DNA of 64,000 nt from Hymenobacter glacieicola (GCF_014640315.1 NZ_BMGS01000009.1:1-64000), one strand, 5' to 3'; counted from the first letter of the stretch, positions 1-8,592 are shown. The notes: generated from the sequence alone by a model not told the origin. Translations and numbers: made by a program.

Positions 1-1
1 C

Positions 2-55
2 CGCTTGCAACTCGTCATCGATGCGCATAACCAACGCATAGAAGCAGATGGCTAA
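2..55 (+). CDS. C-terminal end of an upstream gene (partial)
   Basis: An open frame enters from the window edge and ends at TAA 53-55. It would encode the last 17 residues of a protein (ending AHNQRIEADG). Its codons are GC-rich, like the rest of the chromosome and unlike the AT-rich DNA that follows. It is too short to name a family, and it could be chance because the start lies outside the window. Confidence 0.35.
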   Translation, partial: RLQLVIDAHNQRIEADG

Positions 56-195
56 TCACCTGCTATTTTACCACCACCATTTTTATTAATATTTTCAACG
101 TAATAGCTTTTTGATATGATTACAAAAAATATCTTTTATCTCTAAATTCCATTATTACTAAATATATATTTTAAGCCTAAACAAAAGGTAATTTT

Positions 196-864
196 ATGAA
201 TAAAGGCTGCTTTTTCTTTGTATTACTAGCCACTTTATCTTGTAATCAACAAGCAAATCAGGCTTATAAAGCGCCACCAGAGAGAATTAAAGACGTAACT
301 ATAAACCTGGGTGATAGTTCAGGTAGTCAAGGTAAAATTACTATTAGCTTACCGGCCCGATATGATACTATCTTTAACTGGGTAAACCACTCTGATTGTA
401 CATCTTGCTTTGATTTCAGATATCGTGTCCAACCTAAGAATCGTACACTATTGAAGGAAGATGGGTTTTTCTGGAAAATACCGCAGGATTCGATAGAGAG
501 GTTTACAATCGTACACTCAGATTCCTATGGAGTAAAGATTAAAACTGACTCCTCTAGCGTATTTAGCTTTCACAATTCAGAGCAAGAGGATAACTTAGTC
601 AGGTTCAGAGGAAGAGTACCTGCGGACGTCTTACTGTCAGATACAGTAGAGAAGATAAATAACAAGTTCTTTTCCATATTCGCCTACTCGGAACATGACT
701 CATTAAATCAACATATAGCCCAAAGATTAGAAGCAGTCACTATTACTAAGTCATTATTGCTTCGTTTAACTTTTGAATTACGAACTGCTCGAGAAGCTCC
801 AATCAGTAAAGATTTTTTGTCACATTCTAGATATTACCTAAGGACTATAAAGCTGAGTGAGTAG
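196..864 (+). CDS. AT-rich predicted lipoprotein, unknown function
   Basis: This encodes 222 aa. The first residues form a short lipoprotein signal (MNKG, hydrophobic FFFVLLATLS, then Cys16), so the product is probably lipidated and exported. The mature part is polar, with no domain I recognise; a CTSCF motif near residues 73-77 is the only Cys pair. Base composition and codons (many AAA, ATA, TTA, AGA) are clearly more AT-rich than the neighbours, as is the 140 bp upstream, which suggests recent acquisition. ATG 196 is the first start and puts the signal at the N terminus. A 26-bp-arm hairpin follows the stop. Confidence 0.75.
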   Translation: MNKGCFFFVLLATLSCNQQANQAYKAPPERIKDVTINLGDSSGSQGKITISLPARYDTIFNWVNHSDCTSCFDFRYRVQPKNRTLLKEDGFFWKIPQDSIERFTIVHSDSYGVKIKTDSSSVFSFHNSEQEDNLVRFRGRVPADVLLSDTVEKINNKFFSIFAYSEHDSLNQHIAQRLEAVTITKSLLLRLTFELRTAREAPISKDFLSHSRYYLRTIKLSE

Positions 865-869
865 ATATA

Positions 870-934
870 TCAACGATAAAATCAGCATAGTCATGCCGTC
901 TTGCTAAGCATGACTATGCTGATTTTATCGTTGA
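870..934. terminator. Perfect 26-bp inverted repeat between convergent genes
   Basis: Arms 870-895 and 909-934 are exact reverse complements with a 13-nt loop. It lies between the stop of the AT-rich lipoprotein gene and the end of the opposing aldo/keto reductase gene, so it could terminate both. There is no clear T-tract, and the sequence is unrelated to the TGTCAT palindromes elsewhere in the window. It could also be a mobile or boundary palindrome. Confidence 0.6.
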
Positions 935-957
935 TGCTGTTTTGACAATAAGCCGCT

Positions 958-1950
958 CTACCCTCGCAAAATTCCTTCAATCCGTGCCAGTTCTTCCTTG
1001 CTGAATTGTAGGTTATCCAGGCAGCGCAGGGAGTCGGAAAGCTGGTCGGGTTTGCTGGCGCCGATGAGTACAGACGTTACCCGTTCGTCGCGCAGAATCC
1101 AACTCAGGGCCATTTGGGCCAAACTTTGGCCACGCTCCTGGGCCAGGGTATTGAGCTGTTGTACTTGGTTCAGGCGCTCTGGCGTGAGCTGATTTTCGGT
1201 GAGGAAGCCTACCCCCTTGGCCACGCGCGAATCTTCGGGAATGCCGTGCAGGTACTTGTCCGTGAGCAGGCCCTGGGCCAGGGGCGAAAACGGGATGCAC
1301 CCTACCCCTTCCTGGCCCAGCAAGTCGAGCAAACCGCCTTCCACCCACCGCTCAAACATCGAGTACTTGGGCTGGTGAATCAGGCAGGGCGTGCCCAGCT
1401 CCCGCAGAATCCGCATGGCCTCGGCGGCTTCCTGGGGCTGGTAATTGCTGATGCCTACGTACAGGGCCTTGCCCTGGCGCACTACCTGGTCGAGGGCGCC
1501 CATGGTTTCTTCCAGGGGCGTATCGGGGTCGGGGCGGTGGGAGTAGAAGATGTCCACGTACTCCAGCTGCATGCGCCGAAGGCTCTGGTCGAGGCTGGAA
1601 ATAAGGTATTTGCGCGAACCCCACTCCCCGTAGGGCCCTTCCCACATGTGGTAGCCGGCCTTGGTGGAGATAATCAGCTCGTCGCGGTAGCCGCGAAAAT
1701 CCTCTTTCAGGATGCGGCCGAAATTGGTTTCCGCCGAGCCGGGGGGCGGACCGTAGTTGTTGGCCAGGTCGAAGTGGGTCACGCCGCTGTCGAAGGCCCG
1801 GTGCAGGGTAGCCCGGAAGTTCTGGAGCACGTCCACGTCGCCGAAGTTGTGCCAGAGGCCCAGCGAAACGGCGGGCAGCTTCAGGCCGCTGCGGCCGCAG
1901 CGGCGGTAAACCATATCGGAGTAGCGGGTGGAGCTTGGTTGGTAGGGCAT
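958..1950 (-). CDS. Aldo/keto reductase (YghZ-like)
   Basis: This is a 330-aa NADPH-dependent aldo/keto reductase with a TIM-barrel fold, resembling the YghZ/L-glyceraldehyde-3-phosphate reductase and Kv-beta group. Visible elements are the RCGRSGLKLPAVSLG N-terminus, FDLANNYGPPPGSAE carrying the catalytic Asp/Tyr region, the Lys of ISTKAGY, the His of YSHRPDPDTP, and the C-terminal cofactor-binding segment VLIGASKPDQL. ATG 1950 fits the family start; an upstream TTG at 1983 would add 11 residues. It is transcribed divergently from the helicase gene. The physiological substrate cannot be told from sequence. Confidence 0.92.
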   Translation of the reverse strand: MPYQPSSTRYSDMVYRRCGRSGLKLPAVSLGLWHNFGDVDVLQNFRATLHRAFDSGVTHFDLANNYGPPPGSAETNFGRILKEDFRGYRDELIISTKAGYHMWEGPYGEWGSRKYLISSLDQSLRRMQLEYVDIFYSHRPDPDTPLEETMGALDQVVRQGKALYVGISNYQPQEAAEAMRILRELGTPCLIHQPKYSMFERWVEGGLLDLLGQEGVGCIPFSPLAQGLLTDKYLHGIPEDSRVAKGVGFLTENQLTPERLNQVQQLNTLAQERGQSLAQMALSWILRDERVTSVLIGASKPDQLSDSLRCLDNLQFSKEELARIEGILRG

Positions 1951-2208
1951 GGGCAGGAACAGTGGATAGCGTTGGGCCGGCAAGTACGCAGGAACCCGGA
2001 AATAGTGGGCGCCGCATCAGCCATTTTTTGCGCCGGCCACGCTGCTTTCCCCGACCTTACTTACCCTGTAGTGATTAAACGAGCTGTTGACACCAACTTG
2101 CGGAGCAAACCAACCGATTTAGCAGGATTAGGCACGAAGCGTTTATATACAGTCTTCAATCAGCCAAAGTTAAATTTCTCCCCGACCTTCGGCCACCTTA
2201 TTGCCCGT

Positions 2209-2226
2209 TTCGTTGTTAGCAACGAA
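2209..2226. promoter_or_regulatory. 7-4-7 palindrome upstream of the helicase gene
   Basis: TTCGTTG-TTAG-CAACGAA is a perfect 7-bp inverted repeat whose right edge is 18 nt before the proposed TTG start of the helicase. Its size fits a dimeric repressor site or a small 5' hairpin. There is only one copy and no identified regulator, so it is tentative. Confidence 0.25.
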
Positions 2227-2244
2227 TCTCAAAGAACCAATCTG

Positions 2245-4227
2245 TTGGCTGAACAACCTACCTATACTGACCCGTACGCGCTGGAAAAAGAGCTGCGCAA
2301 GGTACAGGCCCTCATGAAGCTCGAGCAGCAGGAGGACCTGGAACAATTCAAAATCAAAAGCGTCCAGGCCACCATTGCCGAGCGCCAAAAGCGGGGCCTC
2401 ACCTGGTATCCCGTCAAAATAACCAAGGAAGACATTGGCTTCGGCGGCAAGCTCGTCCTGGAGCTGGAGCGCCCGGCTGGGGCCGGTGGGCTGCACCTGT
2501 TTCAGGTGGGCAAGAACGCGGCTTTGTTCGGGAACATTCCCGGCCGCTCGGGCTCCGACCGGCCGACCCTTTCGGGCGTGATTACCAGCGTCAAGCGCAA
2601 CAAAATCCTGCTGGCCACCACCAAGGAAGACCTGCCCGACTGGGTGGACGAGGGCAAGTTGGGCGTGGACCTGACCTTCGACGAGGTCAGCTACCGCGAG
2701 ATGGAGTACGCCCTGGGCAAGGTCATGGGCGCCTACGAAAGCCGTCTGGCCAAGCTGCGCGACGTGCTGCTGGGCGCCAAACCGGCCCGCTACAAGCCCG
2801 AGTCGGAAGCTACCCTGTACTACCCCTCGCCCCTGAACGAAAGCCAGTTGGCGGCCGTGCGCCACGTGCTGGCGGCCCAGGACGTAGCTATTATTCACGG
2901 CCCTCCGGGCACCGGCAAAACCACCACGCTGGTGCAGGCCATTCTGGAAACCATCCGGCGGGAGCGGCGGGTGCTGGTGTGCGCCCCCAGCAACACGGCC
3001 GTGGACTTGCTCACCGAAAAGCTGGCCGAGCGCGGCGTCAACGTCATCCGGATGGGTAACCCCTCGCGCGTCTCGGACCTTTTACTGGAGCACACGCTCG
3101 ACGCCCAGATCATGAGCCATAAGAGCTACGCCGAGCTGAAAAGCATGCGCCAGACGGCGGAGCAGTACCGTGAGCAGGCCGGCAAGTTCAAGCGCCATTT
3201 CGGCTGGGAGGAGCGCGAGGAGCGTCGCCAGCTCAAGGAGCAGGCCCACCTGCTGCTGCAGGAGTCGGACCAGCTGGAGCGCTACATTACGGAGGATTTG
3301 CTGGAGCAGGTGCAGGTGATTACGTGTACGCTGGTGGGCGCCAGCAACCGCGCCATTCGCCACCTGACCTACGAAACCGTGTTCATCGACGAGGCCGCCC
3401 AGGCCCTGGAGCCGGGCTGCTGGATTCCGATTACCAAGGCCAACCGCGTGGTGCTGGCCGGCGACCATCAGCAGCTGCCGCCCACCGTGAAAAGCGAAAA
3501 AGCCGCGGCCCAGGGCCTGCGCGAAACCTTGTTCGAGAAGTGCATCCGGCGCCAGCCCGACACGGCCCGTATGCTGGAAGTGCAGTACCGCATGCACGAG
3601 CAGATCATGGAGTTCAGCTCGGAGCAGTTCTACGAGGGCCGCTTGAAAGCCGCGCCCAGCGTGGCCCACGCCGACCTGCCCGACTACGACCTGCGTTTCG
3701 CCCCCGACATGGCCGTGGAGTTCCTGGATACGGCCGGCTTCGGCTTCCAGGAACTGACCATTGAGGAAAGCCGCTCCACTGCCAACCCCGAAGAAGCTGA
3801 CCTGCTCCTGAAACGCCTGGCCCAGCTGCTGGAGCCCTACGATGCCGCCGACCACACCGAGGACCTGCTCACCATCGGGGTCATTGCCCCCTACCGCGCC
3901 CAGATCAACTACCTCAAAGACGCGGTAGAAGACAACGACGAGCTGGCCGGCCTGATGGAACACCGCATGCTCAGCATCGGCACCGTTGACTCTTTCCAGG
4001 GCCAGGAGCGCGACATTATTGCCATCAGCCTCACCCGCTCCAACCCCCAGGGCGAAATCGGCTTCCTAAGTGACATTCGTCGCATGAACGTGGGCATGAC
4101 CCGGGCCCGCCGCAAGCTCCTGCTCGTCGGCGACTCCAGCACTCTGGGCTCCCACCCCTTCTATAAAGCCTTCCTCGACTACGTAGAAAGCATTGGCGCC
4201 TACCGCACGGCCTGGGAGCTACAGTGA
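2245..4227 (+). CDS. IGHMBP2/Dna2-type superfamily 1 helicase
   Basis: This is a roughly 660-aa SF1B (UPF1/IGHMBP2-like) nucleic-acid helicase. An N-terminal OB-like region precedes Walker A GPPGTGKTTT, Walker B VFIDEAAQALEPG, motif III LAGDHQQLPPT, the QYRMHEQ motif, motif V GTVDSFQGQERD and motif VI MNVGMTRARRKLLLVGD. The frame stays open far upstream, but that part is only antisense to the reductase gene. TTG 2245 (giving MAEQPTYTDPYALEKEL) is my choice; ATG 2314 is the first ATG in the homologous part and would remove residues that look conserved. It probably acts in DNA or RNA remodelling; the substrate is unknown. Confidence 0.9.
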   Translation: MAEQPTYTDPYALEKELRKVQALMKLEQQEDLEQFKIKSVQATIAERQKRGLTWYPVKITKEDIGFGGKLVLELERPAGAGGLHLFQVGKNAALFGNIPGRSGSDRPTLSGVITSVKRNKILLATTKEDLPDWVDEGKLGVDLTFDEVSYREMEYALGKVMGAYESRLAKLRDVLLGAKPARYKPESEATLYYPSPLNESQLAAVRHVLAAQDVAIIHGPPGTGKTTTLVQAILETIRRERRVLVCAPSNTAVDLLTEKLAERGVNVIRMGNPSRVSDLLLEHTLDAQIMSHKSYAELKSMRQTAEQYREQAGKFKRHFGWEEREERRQLKEQAHLLLQESDQLERYITEDLLEQVQVITCTLVGASNRAIRHLTYETVFIDEAAQALEPGCWIPITKANRVVLAGDHQQLPPTVKSEKAAAQGLRETLFEKCIRRQPDTARMLEVQYRMHEQIMEFSSEQFYEGRLKAAPSVAHADLPDYDLRFAPDMAVEFLDTAGFGFQELTIEESRSTANPEEADLLLKRLAQLLEPYDAADHTEDLLTIGVIAPYRAQINYLKDAVEDNDELAGLMEHRMLSIGTVDSFQGQERDIIAISLTRSNPQGEIGFLSDIRRMNVGMTRARRKLLLVGDSSTLGSHPFYKAFLDYVESIGAYRTAWELQ

Positions 4228-4432
4228 AGTGGTGAAATAGTGAAATGGTGAAGTGGTGAGTTTCCTGTTCTGTCATCCTGAGCCTAAGCGAAGGACCTCT
4301 ACCGCTTCTTTGTTATTCAATGATTAGTTAGAGGTAGAGGTCCTTCGCTTAGGCTCAGGATGACAGGATGGTGAAGTGCAGAGTGTCAAACTCACCATTT
4401 CACCACCTCACTACCTCACCACCTCCCTCCGT
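4228..4432. repeat. Palindromic element with 33-bp perfect arms, flanked by GTGAARTGGT-type repeats
   Basis: The core 4271-4365 has exact 33-bp arms (4271-4303 and 4333-4365) beginning TGTCATCCTGAGCCTAAGCG. Outside it, 4228-4259 carries short tandem GTGAAATGGTGAAGTGGTGA-type units, and 4377-4432 carries the complementary CACCATTTCACCACC-type units, so the whole 205 bp is roughly palindromic. It fills the intergenic gap after the helicase and belongs to a family present at eight or more other sites here. Confidence 0.85.
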
Positions 4433-4461
4433 ATTTATCCCGCCCTCCCGTACTAACACGG

Positions 4462-4495
4462 AAAAGCCCCTTCGCTCTGAACGGGGCTTTTTTTT
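4462..4495 (+). terminator. Rho-independent terminator
   Basis: The stem AAAAGCCCC / GGGGCTTTT is followed by a run of T. It lies 38 nt upstream of the isoaspartyl peptidase start, so it ends transcription from the helicase side and isolates the next gene. Confidence 0.85.
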
Positions 4496-4533
4496 GTGCG
4501 TACCACGGCTACCACCCTGTTCTCTTCCGCCCT

Positions 4534-5454
4534 ATGAAAACCTACACGATTGTAATCCACGGCGGCGCCGTAACCATGGACCCTACCAAGATGACGCCCG
4601 ACCTGGAGGCGTCTATTCGCCAAGGGCTTCAGGAGGCCCTGCAAGCCGGCTGGGAAATCCTGCACCGAGGCGGCTCGGCCCTCGATGCGGTGGAAGCGGC
4701 CGTGTGCAGCATGGAAAACAACGAGCAGTTCAATGCCGGGCGTGGTAGTAGCCTCAACAAACAGGGCGAGGTGGAAATGGATGCCTCCATCATGGATGGG
4801 CGCACCCTACAGGCCGGGGCCGTCAACAGTGTCCGCTACGTCAAGAACCCCGTTAGCCTGGCCCGGGCCGTGATGGAGCGGTGCCAGCACGTGCATATTT
4901 CCGACGAAGGAGCCCTGGAATTTGCCTTGCAGCACGGCCTGACTATCGAGGCCGCCCATTACTTCCAGACGGAAAAAGCCCGCAAGGAGTGGCTGGAGAT
5001 TATCCAGGATGAGGAAAAGCAGCCCCAGGAGCACGATACCGTGGGCGCCGTGGCCTTGGACCAGGACGGCAACCTGGCCGTAGCCACTAGCACCGGCGGC
5101 ATCGAAGGGCAGTTGAAAGGGCGCGTCGGCGACAGTCCCATCATCGGGGGCGGCTCCTACGCGGCCAACGAGGCCTGCGCCGTGTCGTGCACCGGCGACG
5201 GTGAAGTAATCCTGCGCGGCTCTCTGGCCCACGAAGTGTACGCCTTGGTCAAGTACAAAGGTCTCTCGGCTCCCGAAGCCTGCCGCGCCGCCGTGCAGTT
5301 GCGCGAAGAAGATTTAAAGGGCGATAAAGGCTTTATTGCCATTGACAAGGACGGGCAGGTAGCCATCGAGAGCAACACCAACATCATGCGCTGCGCCTAC
5401 CGCATCGGCGAGCAGGAGCCTTTCGTGGCCGTGTGGCGCCAGGAACTGGAGTAA
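4534..5454 (+). CDS. iaaA: Isoaspartyl peptidase / plant-type L-asparaginase
   Basis: This is a 306-aa N-terminal-nucleophile hydrolase precursor. Autocleavage before Thr169 in the EHDTVGAVALD motif would give alpha (1-168) and beta (169-306) subunits, with Thr169 as nucleophile. VIHGGA at the N-terminus, GRGSSLN near residue 70 and STGG in the beta chain are family hallmarks. It hydrolyses isoaspartyl dipeptides and L-asparagine, helping to recycle damaged proteins. No signal peptide is evident, so it is probably cytoplasmic. A terminator precedes it and 427 bp without a gene follows, so it appears monocistronic. Confidence 0.95.
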   Translation: MKTYTIVIHGGAVTMDPTKMTPDLEASIRQGLQEALQAGWEILHRGGSALDAVEAAVCSMENNEQFNAGRGSSLNKQGEVEMDASIMDGRTLQAGAVNSVRYVKNPVSLARAVMERCQHVHISDEGALEFALQHGLTIEAAHYFQTEKARKEWLEIIQDEEKQPQEHDTVGAVALDQDGNLAVATSTGGIEGQLKGRVGDSPIIGGGSYAANEACAVSCTGDGEVILRGSLAHEVYALVKYKGLSAPEACRAAVQLREEDLKGDKGFIAIDKDGQVAIESNTNIMRCAYRIGEQEPFVAVWRQELE

Positions 5455-5881
5455 AGCCGTGACGCAGTGGCTGGTTTTTATCTGGCCCGGAGTGGTGTGA
5501 CCATCGCAGATAAACAGCCGTATCGCAGACGAATAGCCGTCATGTTCCGCTACACATTGCAGGAAAGCCGAACGTGAACCAGCGGTTTTCTATCGGCCGT
5601 GTGCCAGCGTGTTAGGTTCTGGACGGAGGCGGTAACTAAGGGGCTACAGGGGTAGGAATCAGGCAAAAAACGGGAGTTGGAGCAGGCAGTAATTCACTTG
5701 TTTAACCCGAGGACTTGTCATAGGCTTAGCCGATGCCAAAATTTTACAAACGGCCTTTCCGCCGCCCTACTGGCACTAGTCGCGCCGCGGGCACCGACAA
5801 ATCCGGGCTATTTCCGTAACTAGCCTAGCGAAACCCAATTCTCCATTTCCAGCCCCGGACGGCCTTCGTCCACCCCGCAGT
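5455..5881. other. Intergenic region, no gene seen
   Basis: I find no credible coding frame, terminator or repeat-family member in these 427 bp. The sequence becomes more AT-rich around 5690-5750. The TGGCAC at 5771 resembles a sigma-54 -24 box but lacks a convincing TTGC partner. The region presumably contains the promoter of the isomerase gene. Confidence 0.5.
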
Positions 5882-6397
5882 ATGGCCCAAATCAGCGAAA
5901 ACAAAGTCGTTACCATCACTTACGACCTGAGCGTAACCGACGAAAATCAAGAGAAAGTCCTGGTCGAATCGGCCGAGGAAGACGCACCGATGGTATTTCT
6001 GTTCGGCCAGAGCGGCTTGCCCGAGGAGTTTGAGCGCCAGCTCGAAGGCAAGCAAGCCGGCGAGACGTTTACCTTTTCGCTCACTCCGGAGCAGGCTTAC
6101 GGCGACTACGACCAGCAGGCCGTCGTTGACATCCCGAAGAACGTGTTTGAAATTGATGGGCAGATTGACGAGGAAATGCTGCAAGTCGGCAACTTCCTGC
6201 CCATGGCCGACAACCAGGGCCACCACATGCAGGGCAAAGTAGTTGAAATCGGCCCTGACGCCGTGAAAATGGACTTCAACCATCCTCTGGCCGGCATGGT
6301 CATGCACTTCGACGGCAAAGTAGCCGGTGTGCGCGACGCCACCCGCGAGGAACTCGACCACGGCCACGTCCACGGCGAAGGCGGCCACCATCACTAA
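5882..6397 (+). CDS. SlyD-like FKBP-type peptidyl-prolyl cis-trans isomerase
   Basis: This is a 171-aa cytoplasmic FKBP of the SlyD type. The N-terminal FKBP strands are interrupted by the IF (insert-in-flap) chaperone segment (about residues 75-125: AYGDYDQQAVVDIPKNVF...), followed by NHPLAGMVMHFDGKV, the conserved FKBP closing segment. The C-terminus is histidine-rich (DHGHVHGEGGHHH), as in SlyD, where such tails bind Ni2+ or Zn2+. It catalyses prolyl isomerisation and may act as a folding or metallochaperone. It is followed by a bidirectional terminator. Confidence 0.93.
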   Translation: MAQISENKVVTITYDLSVTDENQEKVLVESAEEDAPMVFLFGQSGLPEEFERQLEGKQAGETFTFSLTPEQAYGDYDQQAVVDIPKNVFEIDGQIDEEMLQVGNFLPMADNQGHHMQGKVVEIGPDAVKMDFNHPLAGMVMHFDGKVAGVRDATREELDHGHVHGEGGHHH

Positions 6398-6423
6398 GCC
6401 AGCTTAGCTATTTGTTACTGTTG

Positions 6424-6451
6424 AAAACGGGGCCATGTGGCCCCGTTTTTT
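6424..6451. terminator. Bidirectional terminator
   Basis: AAAACGGGGCCA / TGGCCCCGTTTT has a minimal loop and T-runs on both strands. It lies between the convergent isomerase and AcpH-like genes and can serve both. Confidence 0.85.
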
Positions 6452-6469
6452 ATTGCGGGCTAGTTGAAC

Positions 6470-7096
6470 CTATGCTTTGTTCGACACCTGAGAAATAGTG
6501 TCCACTGCTGCCCGCAGCTCGGGCCAGAACTCCTGGAAATCTTGCTCATACGCTGGCAGCTCCGCCAGAAACGCAGCCGCGCCGGTAGCTAGCACTGCCG
6601 CACTAGGTACCCGGCGCGCGAGGCCTTGCAGGGCTTTTTGGAACCCCGCGGGCTGGGCGTAACCCGTCAGCCAATCGTGCTGGCGCATGTAGTGCAGCAT
6701 TTCCTGCAGGCGCTCCGGTAGCTCGTGGCGGCGCTCGTGGAGCAGGGCGTACAGGCGCTGGGCGAAGGCTGGGAGCGGCTCGGTGGGGTCAGGGTGGTAG
6801 CGGGCAAAGTCGCGGGCCAGCAGGTGGTCGTAGCCGACGTCGGCCACTACCCCGGCCCACTTGCCCAAGCCAGCCGCGCGCAGGCGGGCCGTGCTGCGCC
6901 GGACGACGGGGTGCGTGTCGGTAAAGGAATCGATAAAACGGTGCAGCTGAATACCTTGCTGCACGGCCACGGGATAGGCCAGCAAGCCGGCGCGGCCCCG
7001 CACGGCTTCGGCGGCAAAGTTTCCGACCACCCTATCGGCGTAGTGCGGGGTGGTAGCGGGAGAGCCGGAGAGCAGCAGGTGGGCCAGGAAGTTCAT
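6470..7096 (-). CDS. Acyl-carrier-protein phosphodiesterase (AcpH family)
   Basis: This 208-aa protein resembles AcpH (PF04336), which removes the 4'-phosphopantetheine arm from acyl carrier protein. Visible are the N-terminal MNFLAHLLLSG, VGNFAAEAVRG, QGIQLHRFIDSFTDTHP (HD-like metal-binding His/Asp) and VVADVGYDHLLARDF. ATG 7096 begins exactly at the conserved MNFLAH; the in-frame TTG 21 nt upstream is rejected. It is convergent with the isomerase gene and divergent from the stress flavoprotein gene. E. coli activity is known; the role here is inferred from the family. Confidence 0.9.
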   Translation of the reverse strand: MNFLAHLLLSGSPATTPHYADRVVGNFAAEAVRGRAGLLAYPVAVQQGIQLHRFIDSFTDTHPVVRRSTARLRAAGLGKWAGVVADVGYDHLLARDFARYHPDPTEPLPAFAQRLYALLHERRHELPERLQEMLHYMRQHDWLTGYAQPAGFQKALQGLARRVPSAAVLATGAAAFLAELPAYEQDFQEFWPELRAAVDTISQVSNKA

Positions 7097-7191
7097 GGGC
7101 GCTTGTACGAGGGACAATGGCGGTTACCTGAACCTTCGGGCCGGTCGGCCGTATTTCCTGAACCATCCTATTACACCAAAACCCGAAGATA

Positions 7192-7701
7192 ATGGCTGAG
7201 CATGTTGCCCAAAGTCACGATGTGACCAAGCTGATCGAACGAATCCAGGATATTAAAATTGCTATGCTGACCACCGCCGATATGGAAGGCGGGTTGCATA
7301 GCCGCCCCATGTACACCCAGAAGCCCGATGCTGATGGTACGCTGTGGTTTTTCACTGAAAAAGACTCGGCCAAGATTTACGAGGTGCGCAAAGACCAGCA
7401 CGTAAACCTGGGCTACTCAAAACCCAACGATAACTTATACGTGTCGATTTCCGGCACGGCCTCGGTGCTGACCGACCAAGCTAAAATTAAGGAGCTGTGG
7501 AGCGAAGGCCTGCGCGCCTGGTTCCCAAAAGGCCCGGAGGATCCGAACATTGCTCTGCTGAAAATCACCATCGACCGGGGCGAGTACTGGGACCAACCCA
7601 GCAACGTGCTGGTGCGCGCCTTCGGTTACGTGAAAGCCGTAGCCACCGGTGAGCGGTACCAGCCCACCGGCGATGAGCACGCCCAGGTAAACCCCAAGTA
7701 G
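7192..7701 (+). CDS. Pyridoxamine-5'-phosphate-oxidase-fold general stress protein
   Basis: This 169-aa split-barrel flavoprotein-like protein is of the general stress protein 26 type. Indicative segments are KIAMLTTADMEGGLHSRPM, LWFFTEKDSAKI, VNLGYSKPNDNLYVSISG and LWSEGLRAWFPKGPEDPN. The family binds FMN or FAD, but substrates are mostly unknown; pyridoxine-phosphate oxidation should not be assumed. It is a single gene ended by a strong terminator. Confidence 0.92.
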   Translation: MAEHVAQSHDVTKLIERIQDIKIAMLTTADMEGGLHSRPMYTQKPDADGTLWFFTEKDSAKIYEVRKDQHVNLGYSKPNDNLYVSISGTASVLTDQAKIKELWSEGLRAWFPKGPEDPNIALLKITIDRGEYWDQPSNVLVRAFGYVKAVATGERYQPTGDEHAQVNPK

Positions 7702-7727
7702 TTTCTGCTTCTGCATCCGCACGGAAG

Positions 7728-7757
7728 AAGGGCCGGGAGTAATTCCGGCCCTTTTTT
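7728..7757 (+). terminator. Rho-independent terminator
   Basis: AAGGGCCGG / CCGGCCCTT followed by a T-run, 27 nt after the stress-protein stop codon. Confidence 0.85.
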
Positions 7758-7877
7758 GTTGTTTCGTGCGGCGCCTTCTTACCGGATAACGGCCGCTACG
7801 GCGCCGGTGACGGTTTCCGCCGAAGGCACCGCGGTTTTCGCGGAAGCTTGCAACGTTGTTCTGATACCCTATTTCTG

Positions 7878-8561
7878 GTGCTTACTACCCTTTCCATTCT
7901 TACCCTGCTCCCCGATCAGAAGCGCTGGGGCTTTGCGCAGATGGGCACCGCCCAGGGGCCCCTGCGGCAAGTGCCGGGTCTGCAGTTTCAGAAGCTGCTG
8001 GGCAGCGGCGCGGGCGGCTTCGGGGCCCTGCCCAACCTGTGGCGCTACGGCCTGATGGCCGTTTGGGAATCGGCAGAGGCGGCCGCCTGCTTCTTTGCCG
8101 AGCACCCGCTGTGGCAGCAGTACCAGCAGCGCACGTCCGAAATCTGGACTGCCGAGCTGGCGCCGCTCAAATCGCACGGGCTATGGGACGGGGTGAACCC
8201 CTTTGCCTACCCCACCCAAGCTCCCGAAGCCACCACCGGTCCGGTGGCCGTGCTGACCCGCGCCTCCATCCGCCTGCACAAAACGCCCCGCTTCTGGCGC
8301 TACGTGGCGCCTACCAGCGCCACGGTGGCCCACGCGCCGGGCGTACGGGCCGCCATTGGCCTGGGCGAGCTGCCGGTGGTGCGTCAGGCCACGTTCAGCC
8401 TTTGGGAGTCAGCGCAGGCCATGCAGGACTACGCTTACCGCAGCGACAAGCACAAGCAAGTCATCAAGCTCACCCGCCAGGAAAACTGGTACGGCGAGGA
8501 GCTATTCGCCCGGTTTCGGGTGCTGCGCACGGAAGGCACCTGGGACGGGCGGGCTCTGTAA
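7878..8561 (+). CDS. CrtA-like (spheroidene monooxygenase family) protein
   Basis: This is a roughly 227-aa protein resembling CrtA, the haem-dependent enzyme that introduces a keto group at C2 of carotenoids in purple bacteria. Family-like segments are RWGFAQMG, PGLQFQKLLGSG, WRYGLMAVWES, VLTRASIRLHK, FWRYV and FSLWESAQAMQDYAY near the C-terminus. No ATG is present; GTG 7878 gives a family-like N-terminus, while TTG 7848 is the alternative. No other carotenoid gene is nearby, so a carotenoid substrate is only an inference from the family. An intergenic palindromic element follows. Confidence 0.8.
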   Translation: MLTTLSILTLLPDQKRWGFAQMGTAQGPLRQVPGLQFQKLLGSGAGGFGALPNLWRYGLMAVWESAEAAACFFAEHPLWQQYQQRTSEIWTAELAPLKSHGLWDGVNPFAYPTQAPEATTGPVAVLTRASIRLHKTPRFWRYVAPTSATVAHAPGVRAAIGLGELPVVRQATFSLWESAQAMQDYAYRSDKHKQVIKLTRQENWYGEELFARFRVLRTEGTWDGRAL

Positions 8562-8592
8562 ATCAGAAGGAATTGGCCGACTGTTTATCTGC

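Noticed and set aside
1114..2244. Long open extension upstream of the helicase on the + strand
   Set aside because: It lies antisense to the aldo/keto reductase and to the shared upstream region, with low-complexity translation; the helicase similarity begins only near 2245.
5771..5785. TGGCACTAGTCGCGC as a sigma-54 promoter of the SlyD-like gene
   Set aside because: It has GG and GC at the right spacing but lacks TTGC-like bases, an upstream activator palindrome, and a sensible distance to ATG 5882.
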